The position numbers and the translations under genes are program-made. Below the pieces are notes generated by a model that worked only from the letters and a program-made list of their open reading frames with translations, ran no database searches and was not told the origin of the DNA. DNA of 64,000 nt from SHXO01 sp964523885 (GTDB lineage: Bacteria; Pseudomonadota; Gammaproteobacteria; Burkholderiales; SHXO01): positions 1 through 64,000 of the forward strand of contig CAZFYX010000020.1 in NCBI GenBank assembly GCA_964523885.1, in the 5' to 3' direction. Shown in pieces: positions 34,765 to 43,924 of this stretch. The stretch's first letter is position 1. Each line of letters begins with the position of its first letter.

Positions 34765-37499
34765 ACGGGACGGTGCGCGACGTGGTGCGGGTGACGCAGC
34801 TCTCCCACCACTACGGAAAGGTCGCAGCCCTCGACGGGATCGACCTGACCATTGCGCCAGGCAACATGCTCGGCCTGATCGGACCCGACGGCGTGGGCAA
34901 GTCGACGCTGCTCGCCATCCTCGCCGGTGCGCGCCGCATCCAGCAGGGCACGGTGCAGGTGCTGGGCGGCGACATGGCGCTGGCACGCCATCGCCGCATG
35001 GTGTGCCCGCACATCGCCTACATGCCGCAAGGGCTGGGCAAGAACCTCTACCCGACCCTGTCGGTCGCGGAGAACCTGGACTTCTTCGGGCGCCTGTTCG
35101 ACCAGCCGGCAGCGGAGCGGTCGAGCCGCATCGACGCACTGACGCGTGCGACTGGGCTCGCACCGTTCGTGGCGCGGCCCGCAGGCAAGCTCTCGGGCGG
35201 CATGAAGCAGAAGCTCGGTCTGTGCTGCGCGCTGATGCACGATCCGGATCTGCTCATCCTGGACGAGCCCACGACCGGGGTCGATCCGCTCTCCCGGCGG
35301 CAGTTCTGGGACCTGGTCGACGGCCTGCGGGCGCGGCGACCGGGGCTTACGGTCCTGGTCGCCACCGCGTACTTCGAGGAAGCGGAGCGCTTCGACGAAC
35401 TGCTCGCGATGAACCAGGGGCAGGTGCTGGCGCGCGCCACGCCAGCCGGCCTGCGCGAGCGCACCGGCACGCACAGCCTGGAGCAGGCCTTCATCGCGCT
35501 GCTGCCCGAAGCGCAGCGCGACGGCCATCGCCGGCTGGCCATCGCGCCGCGGCGGGCCCAGGACCACGAGGCCGCGATCGAGGCGCAGGACCTGACCCGC
35601 CGCTTCGGCGAGTTCATCGCCGTCGACCACGTGAGCTTCCGCATCGGCCGCGGCGAGATCTTCGGCTTCCTCGGCTCGAACGGCTCGGGCAAGACCACGA
35701 CGATGAAGATGCTCACCGGCCTGCTCGATCCCTCCGAGGGCCGGGCTTGGCTGTTCGGCAAGCCGCTGCAAGCGCGCGATCTCGCCACCCGCATGCGCGT
35801 GGGCTTCATGTCGCAGTCGTTCTCGCTCTACACCGAGCTGACGGTGCGGCAGAACCTCGATCTGCACGCACGGCTGTTCCACCTGCCGCCCGCGCGACGG
35901 GCCGCGCGCAGGGACGCCCTGGTCGAGCAGTTCGGCCTGGCCGAGTACCTCGATGAGATCGCCGAGTCGCTGCCGCTGGGCGTGCGCCAGCGCCTGTCCC
36001 TGGCCGTGGCCGTCATCCATGAGCCGGACGTGCTGATCCTGGACGAGCCGACCTCCGGCGTCGACCCGGTCGCGCGCGACCGCTTCTGGGCGCTGCTGCT
36101 GGACCTGTCGCGCAACCGCGGCGTGACCATCTTCATCTCGACCCACTTCATGAACGAGGCGCAACGCTGCGACCGCGTCTCGCTGATGCACGCGGGGCGG
36201 GTGCTCATGCAGGGCGCGCCGGACGAGATCGCCGCGCGCACCGGCACTGCCAGCCTCGAGGAAGCGTTCATCCTCTTGCTCCAGCAGGCCGCGGATCCGG
36301 AGCAGGCCGAGGCGGTGCGGGTGGACCCGGCACCGCCGCACCCGGTACCGCAGCCACGAGGGCAGCTGTCGCGCAGCTTCAGCCCTGGCCGCGTGTGGGC
36401 CTATGCGCGGCGCGAAGCGACCGAGATCCGGCGCGACCCGATCCGGCTGGTCTTCGCGCTGCTGGGACCGGTCGTGCTGATGATCGCTTTCGGCTACGGC
36501 ATCTCGTTCGACGTGGAGAACCTGGCGTACGCGGTGCTCGACGCAGACAACTCGCCGGAGAGCCGCGCCTACCTGGAGAGCTTCTCCAGCTCGCGCTACT
36601 TCCGCGAGCGCGCGGCGCTGCATACGCACGAGGGGATCGACCAGGCGCTGCGCAAGGGCCGGATCAAGTTCGCGCTGGAGATCCCGGCCGGGTTCGGCCG
36701 AGCGCTGCGCCAGGGCCGTTCGCCGGAGGTCGCGGTGTGGCTGGACGGTGCACAGCCGTTCCGTGCGGAGACGAGCCGCGGCTACATCGAGGCGGTGCAC
36801 CAGCTGATCCTGCGCGAGATCGCGCGCCGGAACGGCGCCGCGCCGCGGGCGAGTCCGGTGGAAGTCGAGATGCGCTTCCGCTACAACCAGGACTTCCGCA
36901 GCGTGTACGCGATGGTGCCCGGCATCCTGATGATGCAGCTCATCCTCATCCCCGCCGTGATGACGGCGCTGGCGGTGGTGCGGGAGAAGGAGCTGGGCTC
37001 GATCGTCAACTTCTACGTGACGCCCACCAGCGGGCTGGAGTTCCTGCTCGGCAAGCAGCTGCCCTACGTCGGCGTGGCGCTGATGAACTTCGCGATCCTG
37101 GTCGGCCTGGCGCTGACGCTGTTCCAGGTGCCGATCAAGGGCAGCGTGGCGGCACTGTGCCTGGGCGGACTGCTCTACGTGGTGGCGAACACCGCCTTCG
37201 GCCTGCTGGTGTCGAGCTTCGTGCGCAGCCAGATCGCGGCGATCTTCGCCACGGCGATCGTCGCGACGATGCCGGCGATCCAGTTCTCCGGCCTGCTCAT
37301 GCCGGTGTCGTCCATGTCGGCGGACGCGCAGGTGATCGGGGGCGTCTTCGCGGCGACCTACTTCCAGCATCTCAGCGTGGGCACGTTCACCAAGGCGCTC
37401 GGGTTCTCCGGGGTGGCCGGCGACCTGCTGGCGCTGGCGTTCATCGCCTGCGCCACGATCGGCCTGGCGCGGCTGGCCCTGCGCACGCAGGAGCGCTGA
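34761..37499 (+). CDS. RbbA-like ABC transporter, two ATPase domains plus permease
   Basis: A 912-residue fusion protein, almost the same length as E. coli RbbA (YhiH). The first ATPase domain (about 10-235) has Walker A GPDGVGKST, signature LSGGMKQK and Walker B LLILDEPT. The second (about 270-500) has GSNGSGKTT and LILDEPTSGVDP, but its signature reads LPLGVRQR, without the usual LSGG. An ABC-2 permease domain (about 545-912) with about six helices follows. The RbbA name comes from reported ribosome association; a transporter with the flanking HlyD and permease proteins is the simpler reading. Start and stop overlap both neighbours by one to four bases. Confidence 0.92.
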   Translation: MNGTVRDVVRVTQLSHHYGKVAALDGIDLTIAPGNMLGLIGPDGVGKSTLLAILAGARRIQQGTVQVLGGDMALARHRRMVCPHIAYMPQGLGKNLYPTLSVAENLDFFGRLFDQPAAERSSRIDALTRATGLAPFVARPAGKLSGGMKQKLGLCCALMHDPDLLILDEPTTGVDPLSRRQFWDLVDGLRARRPGLTVLVATAYFEEAERFDELLAMNQGQVLARATPAGLRERTGTHSLEQAFIALLPEAQRDGHRRLAIAPRRAQDHEAAIEAQDLTRRFGEFIAVDHVSFRIGRGEIFGFLGSNGSGKTTTMKMLTGLLDPSEGRAWLFGKPLQARDLATRMRVGFMSQSFSLYTELTVRQNLDLHARLFHLPPARRAARRDALVEQFGLAEYLDEIAESLPLGVRQRLSLAVAVIHEPDVLILDEPTSGVDPVARDRFWALLLDLSRNRGVTIFISTHFMNEAQRCDRVSLMHAGRVLMQGAPDEIAARTGTASLEEAFILLLQQAADPEQAEAVRVDPAPPHPVPQPRGQLSRSFSPGRVWAYARREATEIRRDPIRLVFALLGPVVLMIAFGYGISFDVENLAYAVLDADNSPESRAYLESFSSSRYFRERAALHTHEGIDQALRKGRIKFALEIPAGFGRALRQGRSPEVAVWLDGAQPFRAETSRGYIEAVHQLILREIARRNGAAPRASPVEVEMRFRYNQDFRSVYAMVPGILMMQLILIPAVMTALAVVREKELGSIVNFYVTPTSGLEFLLGKQLPYVGVALMNFAILVGLALTLFQVPIKGSVAALCLGGLLYVVANTAFGLLVSSFVRSQIAAIFATAIVATMPAIQFSGLLMPVSSMSADAQVIGGVFAATYFQHLSVGTFTKALGFSGVAGDLLALAFIACATIGLARLALRTQER

Positions 37500-38629
37500 T
37501 GCTGCGCCGCGTGGAGAGCATCTACTGGCTGGGCGTGAAGGAGTTCTTCAGCCTCGGCCGCGACACGGCGCTGGTGCTGCTCATCGCGTATGCCTTCACC
37601 TACGCCGTGTTCGGACCGGCGAAAGGCGCGCGCATGGAGCTGCGCGACGCCACCGTGGCGATCGTGGACGAGGACCGCTCCGCGCTCTCGGCCCGCATCC
37701 ACGACGCGTTGCTGCCGCCGTACTTCAAGCGGCCCGTGATCATCGATGCCGGACAGATCGACCGGATGATGGATGCCGGCCGCTACACCTTCGTGCTCGA
37801 CATCCCGCCGCGCTTCCAGGCCGACCTGGAGGCGGGACGCCGGCCGGCGCTGCAGGTGAACGTGGACGCCACCGCGATGAGCCAGGCCGGGCGGGGATCG
37901 GCCTACATCCAGACCATCGTGCAGCAGGAGGTCCGGCGCTTCCTCGGGCAGGACGGGCGCGGCGAGCCCGATCCGGTGCGGCTGGTCACGCGGGCGAAGT
38001 TCAACTCCAACCTGAACGAGACCTGGTTCCTCGCGGTGGCCCAGCTGGTCAACAACATCACCATGCTGGCGGTCATCCTGTCCGGCGCGGCGGTGGTGCG
38101 CGAGCGCGAGCACGGCACCATCGAGCACCTGCTGGTGATGCCGCTGCGCCCCAGCGACATCATGCTCGCGAAGGTCTGGTCGAGCGGGCTGCTGATCGTG
38201 CTGGTCTCGACCCTGTCGCTCGAACTGGTGGTCAGGCGCCTGCTCGGCGTCCCGATCGAGGGCTCGGTCCCGCTGTTCATGCTGGGCACGGCGATCTACA
38301 TGTTCACCGTCACGTCGCTCGGGATCCTGCTCGCCACCATCGCCCGCTCGATGCCGCAGTTCGGGCTGCTGGCGTTCCTGATCTTCCTGCTGCTGAACAT
38401 CCTGTCGGGCGGGACCACGCCGCTGGAGAGCATGCCGCAGTGGCTGCAGCAAACCATGCAGCTGTCGCCCACGACGCACTTCGTGACCTTTGCCACCGCG
38501 ATCCTCTATCGCGGCGCGCACATGCGGGACGTGTGGCCGCAGTTCGCCGCGGTCGCTGCAAGCGGGCTGGTGTTCTTCGCCCTCGCGCTGGCGCGCTTCC
38601 GTGCGACGCTCAGCGCGAGCACCGCCTAG
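37499..38629 (+). CDS. ABC-2 type permease (YhhJ-like)
   Basis: A 376-residue inner-membrane permease of the ABC-2 family. It has one N-terminal helix (ALVLLIAYAFTYAVF), a periplasmic domain of about 150 residues, then five or six helices from about residue 180 (VNNITMLAVILSGAAVVRERE, typical of the family) to the end. The ATG at 37499 overlaps the stop of the RbbA-like gene by one base. It completes the three-gene export system. E. coli YhhJ has about the same size. Confidence 0.9.
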   Translation: MLRRVESIYWLGVKEFFSLGRDTALVLLIAYAFTYAVFGPAKGARMELRDATVAIVDEDRSALSARIHDALLPPYFKRPVIIDAGQIDRMMDAGRYTFVLDIPPRFQADLEAGRRPALQVNVDATAMSQAGRGSAYIQTIVQQEVRRFLGQDGRGEPDPVRLVTRAKFNSNLNETWFLAVAQLVNNITMLAVILSGAAVVREREHGTIEHLLVMPLRPSDIMLAKVWSSGLLIVLVSTLSLELVVRRLLGVPIEGSVPLFMLGTAIYMFTVTSLGILLATIARSMPQFGLLAFLIFLLLNILSGGTTPLESMPQWLQQTMQLSPTTHFVTFATAILYRGAHMRDVWPQFAAVAASGLVFFALALARFRATLSASTA

Positions 38630-38638
38630 TGGGAGGCT

Positions 38639-39244
38639 TTACTCCAGCCTGGTTTCCTCCGCGGTCGCTCCGGTGACGTCGCGCGCCTGCCGGCTGCTAT
38701 GCAGGTCGCGCTCGGCGGGCGGTGCGTCTCCCTGTGGCTCCGGGCTCACGCCCGGCGCCTCGTCCTGCGTCGCCTCGGCCGCCGGGTTGTCCATCTCGGG
38801 GTCGGCCCACAGCTTGGCGTACTTGCGGCACTCGCCGCGGTCCCGGCCGCTCAGGGCGGCACAATCGACACGGGCTGCACGAAAGGCATCCCTCGCCTCG
38901 GCCAGGCAGGGCTTCCGTTCGGGCAGGCTCACGCTCACGCAGCGCCTGATCGTGGCGCTGAACGCGCTCCACCGCCGCAGCGTGGAGGGCTGTCCGCGCG
39001 CCGTGTTGCCCTGCACGGCTGGCGCTTTCTGCTTCTCGCGCTGGCGGGCGTCGGCCACGGCCATGGGCGGTGACGTCTCCGGCTGCGGGGCGGTGGCGAC
39101 GGGCTGCGGCGCCATCGAAAGCACGACCGGCGGTGCGCCCGGCGCCGGGCCGGAGGTCTTGCCGTCCGGTGCCGCGTCCTCCTTCCCCGAACAGGCGGCC
39201 AGCGCCAGGGTCAGGGCAAGCGGCAACAGCGATGGTCTTGGCAT
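38639..39244 (-). CDS. Uncharacterised lipoprotein
   Basis: A 201-residue predicted lipoprotein with signal peptide and lipobox LAAC near residue 18, then SGKEDAAPDGK. A proline/alanine-rich linker (about 30-85) leads to a small cysteine-containing helical domain (RRCVSVSLPERKPCLAEARDA, VDCAALSGRDRGECRKYA) with four cysteines that could form two disulfides. GAGGACGC precedes the ATG at 39244. It converges with the exporter operon nine bases away. No family is recognised. Confidence 0.7.
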   Translation of the reverse strand: MPRPSLLPLALTLALAACSGKEDAAPDGKTSGPAPGAPPVVLSMAPQPVATAPQPETSPPMAVADARQREKQKAPAVQGNTARGQPSTLRRWSAFSATIRRCVSVSLPERKPCLAEARDAFRAARVDCAALSGRDRGECRKYAKLWADPEMDNPAAEATQDEAPGVSPEPQGDAPPAERDLHSSRQARDVTGATAEETRLE

Positions 39245-39309
39245 GGCAGTGCGTCCTCGCGGGGCTGCGCTTCAACGCGCGGCACGCGGCGTGCCGCTCC
39301 GTCATGGCG

Positions 39310-39846
39310 TCAGGCTTCGTTGGGAATCAGCGCCAGCAGGTCGGTGACGCCTACGTCCTGCCCGAACTGCGACAGCAGCGTGGTCACCTGCCCGCGGTGG
39401 TGGGTGTGATGGCTGAACAGGTTCAGCACCAGCGAGCCGTAGCGCTTGCGCTGCGGCACGCCCTTCATGTTCCTGAATGCGAGTACGTGGTCCAGGTCCG
39501 GCAGCGTGAGGGCCGCGGTCCACGCGCTCAGCACGGCGTCGAGCTTCTGCCGGCTCTCCCACAGGCTGGGGAGGTCGTGGTGCAGGATCTGGTCGAGTGC
39601 GGTGGGGCACTCCATCGCGAGGATCGGCGCCAGCGGCACGGCCGCGGCAGGATGCGCGCCCATCCGGTGCCCCCAGAGCACGTCGGTGACGACCAGGTGG
39701 TTGAGGGTGTTGAGGATCGAGCCGAAGAAGGCACCGCGGTTCTCCGCGACCTGCTGCGGCGTGAGCCTGGAGGCCGCCTCGTAGACCTTCTGGTTCATCC
39801 ACTGGTCGTACTGCGACTGCAGCCTGATATGGGCGAGGATGTCCAC
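39310..39846 (-). CDS. DinB family protein
   Basis: A 178-residue four-helix-bundle protein of the DinB/YfiT-like metal-binding superfamily. It starts DILAHIRLQSQYDQWMNQKVY, has the middle histidine region LNTLNHLVVTDVLWGHRM, and the C-terminal FSHHTHHRGQVTTLLSQFG, which supplies the metal-binding histidines. I choose the GTG at 39846, preceded by GCGGAGCGCGC, because it sits at the family start. The enzymatic role is unknown; relatives include thiol-transferases. Confidence 0.85.
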   Translation of the reverse strand: MDILAHIRLQSQYDQWMNQKVYEAASRLTPQQVAENRGAFFGSILNTLNHLVVTDVLWGHRMGAHPAAAVPLAPILAMECPTALDQILHHDLPSLWESRQKLDAVLSAWTAALTLPDLDHVLAFRNMKGVPQRKRYGSLVLNLFSHHTHHRGQVTTLLSQFGQDVGVTDLLALIPNEA

Positions 39847-39928
39847 GCGCGCTCCGCGAAGTCCGCGCGCACCATCGCGCGCGGGGCAGCATGCTAGCGC
39901 GTCGGCGCGTACCTTGCCCGCCGGGCCC

Positions 39929-40051
39929 TCAGTTGCGCGGCTCGTGGTAGCGCGGCGGATGCCGCGGTCCAGAGCGCGCACGCAGCAGGTCGATCACTGC
40001 CAGCACCAGCGGTGCGCCCAGCAACCACAGCCAGAGTGCAGCATGAGTCAT
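39929..40051 (-). CDS. Small membrane protein, 40 residues
   Basis: A short frame coding 40 residues: MTHAALWLWLLGAPLVLAVI is one transmembrane helix, followed by a basic, proline-rich tail. GGAGACGAGG ends directly at the ATG, so ribosome binding is plausible though tightly spaced. It lies between the DinB-like gene and the epoxide-hydrolase-like gene, same direction. Its size and composition resemble tiny cbb3/YnbE-like membrane proteins only in a general way, so no function is claimed. Confidence 0.5.
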   Translation of the reverse strand: MTHAALWLWLLGAPLVLAVIDLLRARSGPRHPPRYHEPRN

Positions 40052-40115
40052 CCTCGTCTCCGTCACGACTTGCCTGCGTATCGACGGCAAGGCGCGTACC
40101 GGAGCGGAAGGCGCG

Positions 40116-41279
40116 CTAGTCCCGGGGCGCGTGCGCCTTGAGAAACTGCAGCAGCAGGGTGCTCACCTGTCCCGGCTGCTCCTGCTGCACCCAGTGCCCC
40201 GCACCCTCCACCAGGTGGCAGGCGACCATGCGCGTGCAGGCCTTCTCCTGCATGGTCTCGAAGTCGCCGGGCTTCTGGTACACGCCCCAGTCGCTCTTGC
40301 CGGCGATGAAGCAGGACGGCACGTCGATGGTGCGGCCGGAGAAGATCTGCAGGTCGGTGCTGTAGCGCGGGTCGGTGCGGCAGCGGTACCACTGCAGGCC
40401 GCCCTGGAAGCCGTTGCGCGAATACTCCTCGGCGTAGACGGCGAGCTCGTCGTCCGGCAGCCACTTGCATGCGGCGATCTGGGCAGGCGAGGGCATCTCC
40501 GGCGCCACCGTCTGCGCCATGTTCCGGTCCAGGTCCATGATGTAGTACGTGGGCATCTTCGCCAGCTCGTCGGCGATCCAGCCCTTGAGGCGGTAGGGGC
40601 GGTTCTGGGTCCAGTCCGCGCTCTTGTGGTGGTAGTAGGCGCGCATGAAGTCGCGCACCCCCTGCGGGCAGCGCCACATGTCCGTGTTCGCTTCGCGCGT
40701 CGAGTAGTACCAGTGGTAATGCTTGCGCGGACGCGGAAGCGCCGCCAGCTGGGCATGGATGTCGGGTTCGGGCCGGCTGGACGCGGCCGTCGTGGAGGGC
40801 GCTCCGGGCAGCGCGGGCGGTCCGCCCCACGGTGCGCTCATCAGCGCGACCGAGCGGAACACGTCGGGCCGGATGGTGGCGCACCAGGCGGCCACCGGCG
40901 AGCCGAAGTCGTGGCCGATCACGCTGGCCACCGACCGGTACCCCAATGCAGCCAGGAGTCCCATCGCGTCGCGCATCAGGTTGAGCATGCGGAAGGAGCC
41001 GAGGTCGCCGTCGTAATCCGGGTCCCAGCCCGTAGTGCGCCCGTACCCGCGCTGGTCGGGCGCCACGACGTGGTAGCCGGCCTCGGCGAGCGGCACCATC
41101 ACCTTGCGCCAGCTGTATGCGAGCTCCGGGAAACCGTGCAGCAGCAGCAGGCACGGCCGGTCCGGCGTCTCGAAGCCGGCCTCCAGCACGTGCATGTCCA
41201 GGCCGTTGATGCCCGGGATGATGCGGGCGCGAATGCCCTGCGGCAGCGGGGCATTGGAATAGGTGGCGGGGGAGGTCAC
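40116..41279 (-). CDS. Alpha/beta hydrolase, epoxide-hydrolase-like
   Basis: A 387-residue alpha/beta hydrolase of the epoxide hydrolase/haloalkane dehalogenase type. It has LLLLHGFPELAYSWRKVM with the oxyanion HGFP, VAPDQRGYGRT, and the nucleophile elbow VIGHDFGSPVAAW with aspartate as nucleophile, as in epoxide hydrolases. A long cap domain follows, then FIAGKSDWGVYQKPG and the histidine region VEGAGHWVQQEQP. The GTG at 41279 is preceded by AGGAGCCCCTGCA and is favoured over a longer frame. The physiological substrate is not known. Confidence 0.87.
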   Translation of the reverse strand: MTSPATYSNAPLPQGIRARIIPGINGLDMHVLEAGFETPDRPCLLLLHGFPELAYSWRKVMVPLAEAGYHVVAPDQRGYGRTTGWDPDYDGDLGSFRMLNLMRDAMGLLAALGYRSVASVIGHDFGSPVAAWCATIRPDVFRSVALMSAPWGGPPALPGAPSTTAASSRPEPDIHAQLAALPRPRKHYHWYYSTREANTDMWRCPQGVRDFMRAYYHHKSADWTQNRPYRLKGWIADELAKMPTYYIMDLDRNMAQTVAPEMPSPAQIAACKWLPDDELAVYAEEYSRNGFQGGLQWYRCRTDPRYSTDLQIFSGRTIDVPSCFIAGKSDWGVYQKPGDFETMQEKACTRMVACHLVEGAGHWVQQEQPGQVSTLLLQFLKAHAPRD

Positions 41280-41421
41280 TGCAGGGGCTCCTGGCGGATC
41301 CGCGATGGCCGGAAGTGTACCCGCACCGCGAGCGGGCGGCCGTTGCACGGGATTCGCGTGCAGTGCATCCTATTCTGCATGCACCCGGCACAAGGACATC
41401 CATGAGCCCCGCGGTCCCCTG

Positions 41422-42129
41422 ATGCGCGTCCACCGCCTCGCACGTGCCGCCCTGCTGCTGGCGCTGCTGGCCGGCTGCGCCGGGGGTACCACCCGGCAGG
41501 TGCAGCAGCTGCGCCGCGACCCGGGCACACAGCCCGTCATCGTGATCATGCCGATCGACGTCGAGCTCGCCGAGCTGACCGTCGGCGGCATGCCGGAGCC
41601 CAATGCCGAGTGGACCGAGGCGGCGCAGGCGAACATCCGCGCCGCGCTGGAGCGCCGGGCGCGCACGCACAACGTCAGGCTGGTGAACTTCGATTCCGAT
41701 CGCGGCACGGCGGAGGAGCAGGAGATGGGCACCGAACTGGTCGCGCTGCACCGCGCGGTCGGCATGGCGGCGCTGACGCACTACTTCCTCTCCGGCCAGC
41801 AGCTGCCCAGCAAGGACGGCCGGTTCGACTGGTCGCTCGGGCCCTCGGCCTCGGCGATCGCCCGCTCGCAGCAGGCCGACTATGCCCTGTTCCTGTTCGT
41901 GCGCGACAGCTACGCGAGCGCCGGCCGGGTGGCCGTATCGGCGGTGCTCGCGCTGATGGGCGCGCTGGTCGCGCCGGGCGGCTCGCAGATCGGCTTCGCC
42001 TCGCTGGTGGACCTGAAGACCGGCGACATCGTCTGGTTCAAGTGGCTGCAGCGGCCCGCCGGTGACCTGCGCACAGCCGAAGCGGCCCAGGAGACCGTGC
42101 AGGCCTTGGTGTCGGACTCGATGAAATGA
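41422..42129 (+). CDS. Uncharacterised lipoprotein
   Basis: A 235-residue predicted lipoprotein with lipobox LLAGC near residue 19. The body contains PVIVIMPIDVELAEL and SQQADYALFLFVRDSYAS, and ends with a strand (LVDLKTGDIVWFKWLQRP) as seen in outer-membrane assembly-type lipoproteins. The ATG at 41422 puts the signal peptide in place. Its stop overlaps the ATG of the M48 protease gene (ATGA), giving translational coupling. The family is not recognised. It is the first of a three-gene envelope operon. Confidence 0.75.
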   Translation: MRVHRLARAALLLALLAGCAGGTTRQVQQLRRDPGTQPVIVIMPIDVELAELTVGGMPEPNAEWTEAAQANIRAALERRARTHNVRLVNFDSDRGTAEEQEMGTELVALHRAVGMAALTHYFLSGQQLPSKDGRFDWSLGPSASAIARSQQADYALFLFVRDSYASAGRVAVSAVLALMGALVAPGGSQIGFASLVDLKTGDIVWFKWLQRPAGDLRTAEAAQETVQALVSDSMK

Positions 42130-43298
42130 ACCTGACGCGCCGGCGCTTCGGCTGCTCCCTATGCACCCTGGCCGCGCTGGTGGCCGCCGGGCGTGTCGCC
42201 GCCGACGGCAGCGACGCGGAGCTGCTGCCGCCTGGCTACCGTCCCGCGCCGTCCACGGACGAGAAGGGGCTCTGGGCGATGATGGACCGCGCCGAGGCGG
42301 AGCTGAAACAGTCCCGCTTCATCATCCGCGACCCCGCGACCAACGCCTACCTGCGCGAGGTGTCCTGCCGGCTCGCGCAGCCGTACTGCCCGGACCTGCG
42401 CATCTACCTCGTGCGCACGGCCCAGTTCAACGCCAGCATGGCGCCCAACGGCATGATGCAGGTCTGGACCGGGCTGCTCCTGCGCTGCACCGACGAAGCG
42501 CAGTTCGCCGCCGTGGTCGGGCACGAGATGGGGCACTACCTGCGCCAGCACTCGGTGCGCATGCTGCGCGATGCGCGCAACAAGAGCGCGCTCTCGACCT
42601 TCCTCAACATCGGCCTGTCAGTGGCCGGACTGGGACCGGTCGGGCAGGTGAGTGACCTGGCGCTGACCGCGAGCATGTTCTCGTTCAGCCGGGACCAGGA
42701 GCGCGAGGCCGATGCGGTCGGGCTGCAGCTCATGACCAGGGCGGGCTACGAGCCGATCGCTGCGGCCCAGGTATGGGAGCAGCTGCTGGCCGAACTCAAC
42801 GCGAGCGGGCCGCAGCGTACCCAGCAGGTCTTCTTCGCCACCCACCCCGACACCGAGGAGCGCATACGAACGCTGCGGGCCGCCGCGGAACGGCTCGAGT
42901 CCAAGGGGCAGGAGCGCGGCCGCGAGCGCTACCTTTCGAGCCTGAGCGGATTGCGCAGCCGGCTGGTGGCGGACGAACTGGCGCTGCGCCAGTACGCGCG
43001 CAGCGAGGTGGTGTTCGAGCGCCTGCTGGCCCAGGTTCCGGACGACGGCACGCTCTGGTATGCCAAGGGCGAGGTGTACCGCCTGCGCGCGGGACCCGGC
43101 GACTACGGGCGCGCGCTCGCCGCGTACGACCGGGCCGCCCGCACCGGCAGCGCACCGCCAGACACCTGGCGCTCGATCATGCTGGTGCAGCTGAAGCTGG
43201 GCGGCAACCAGCAGGCGCAGGCCGCGTTCGAGGAATACGTGAAGCGCCGGCCCGATGCCAACGATCTCGAGGGCCTGCGCATGCTAATGCCGAGATGA
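42126..43298 (+). CDS. M48 family zinc metalloprotease
   Basis: A 390-residue exported M48 peptidase, BepA/LoiP-like. It has a Tat-like leader (LTRRRFGCSLC), the zinc motif HEMGH (His133, Glu134, His137), and the third-ligand region SRDQEREADAVGLQLM. A C-terminal helical part (about 260-385) looks TPR-like (WYAKGEVYRL, ALAAYDRAARTG). Its relatives degrade misassembled outer-membrane proteins in the periplasm. The ATG overlaps the previous stop and its own stop overlaps the next ATG, so all three genes of this operon are coupled. Confidence 0.9.
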   Translation: MNLTRRRFGCSLCTLAALVAAGRVAADGSDAELLPPGYRPAPSTDEKGLWAMMDRAEAELKQSRFIIRDPATNAYLREVSCRLAQPYCPDLRIYLVRTAQFNASMAPNGMMQVWTGLLLRCTDEAQFAAVVGHEMGHYLRQHSVRMLRDARNKSALSTFLNIGLSVAGLGPVGQVSDLALTASMFSFSRDQEREADAVGLQLMTRAGYEPIAAAQVWEQLLAELNASGPQRTQQVFFATHPDTEERIRTLRAAAERLESKGQERGRERYLSSLSGLRSRLVADELALRQYARSEVVFERLLAQVPDDGTLWYAKGEVYRLRAGPGDYGRALAAYDRAARTGSAPPDTWRSIMLVQLKLGGNQQAQAAFEEYVKRRPDANDLEGLRMLMPR

Positions 43299-43909
43299 GG
43301 ATGACGGTAAGCCTCCGCATCCTGCTGGCAGCCGCGGTAGTTGCACTGGCCGGCTGCGCGCAGAACTACACCCTGGTCAAGCCGGAGCGGCAGACCGTGG
43401 GCGGGGCCATCTCGGTGGAGCCCGGTATCAAGTGGAACAAGGTGAACCTGCACGCCTATCGCGGCAGGGTGGAGGTGTGGACCCTGGACGGGCCGGCGCT
43501 CAACACGCTGCTGTTCCTGGACGGCATCGCGGACGGCGAGCCGCTGTTCACGGTGATGCGGCGGGACGGAACCGCCCAGAAGGCGCCGGTGTTCCGCTCG
43601 AGCATGAATCCGCTCGAGGTGCAGGAGTTGCTGCAGGCCACGGTTGCGTTGTACTTCCAGACCACGCTGGCGGAGACGCATGACCTCCGGCCGGCAAAGG
43701 TGGGGCCCGACGGCGGCTTCCGCTTCGAGACCCGGCTGGTGGGGCGCGACGAGGTCGAGCGCGACGGGGTGTTCGTCGGCACCATCCGCAACGGCAGGCT
43801 GTACGGTGGGTGGTTCCAGGGGGCGAAGCTGCACTACTTCCATCGCTACCTGCCGGAGTTCGACCGGATGGTGGCTTCGGCTCAGCTGGTGGGGGAGGCA
43901 GCGAAGTAG
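43295..43909 (+). CDS. Uncharacterised lipoprotein
   Basis: A 204-residue predicted lipoprotein with lipobox ALAGC near residue 19, followed by AQNYTLVKPE. The mature part is rich in beta-strands (VEVWTLDGPALNTLLFLDGI, FRFETRLVGRDEVERDGVF). The ATG at 43295 overlaps the protease stop (ATGA). Its job is unknown. Sharing an operon with an M48 protease and another lipoprotein suggests a role in envelope quality control. Confidence 0.75.
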   Translation: MRMTVSLRILLAAAVVALAGCAQNYTLVKPERQTVGGAISVEPGIKWNKVNLHAYRGRVEVWTLDGPALNTLLFLDGIADGEPLFTVMRRDGTAQKAPVFRSSMNPLEVQELLQATVALYFQTTLAETHDLRPAKVGPDGGFRFETRLVGRDEVERDGVFVGTIRNGRLYGGWFQGAKLHYFHRYLPEFDRMVASAQLVGEAAK

Positions 43910-43924
43910 GGCGCTGCAGGCGAT

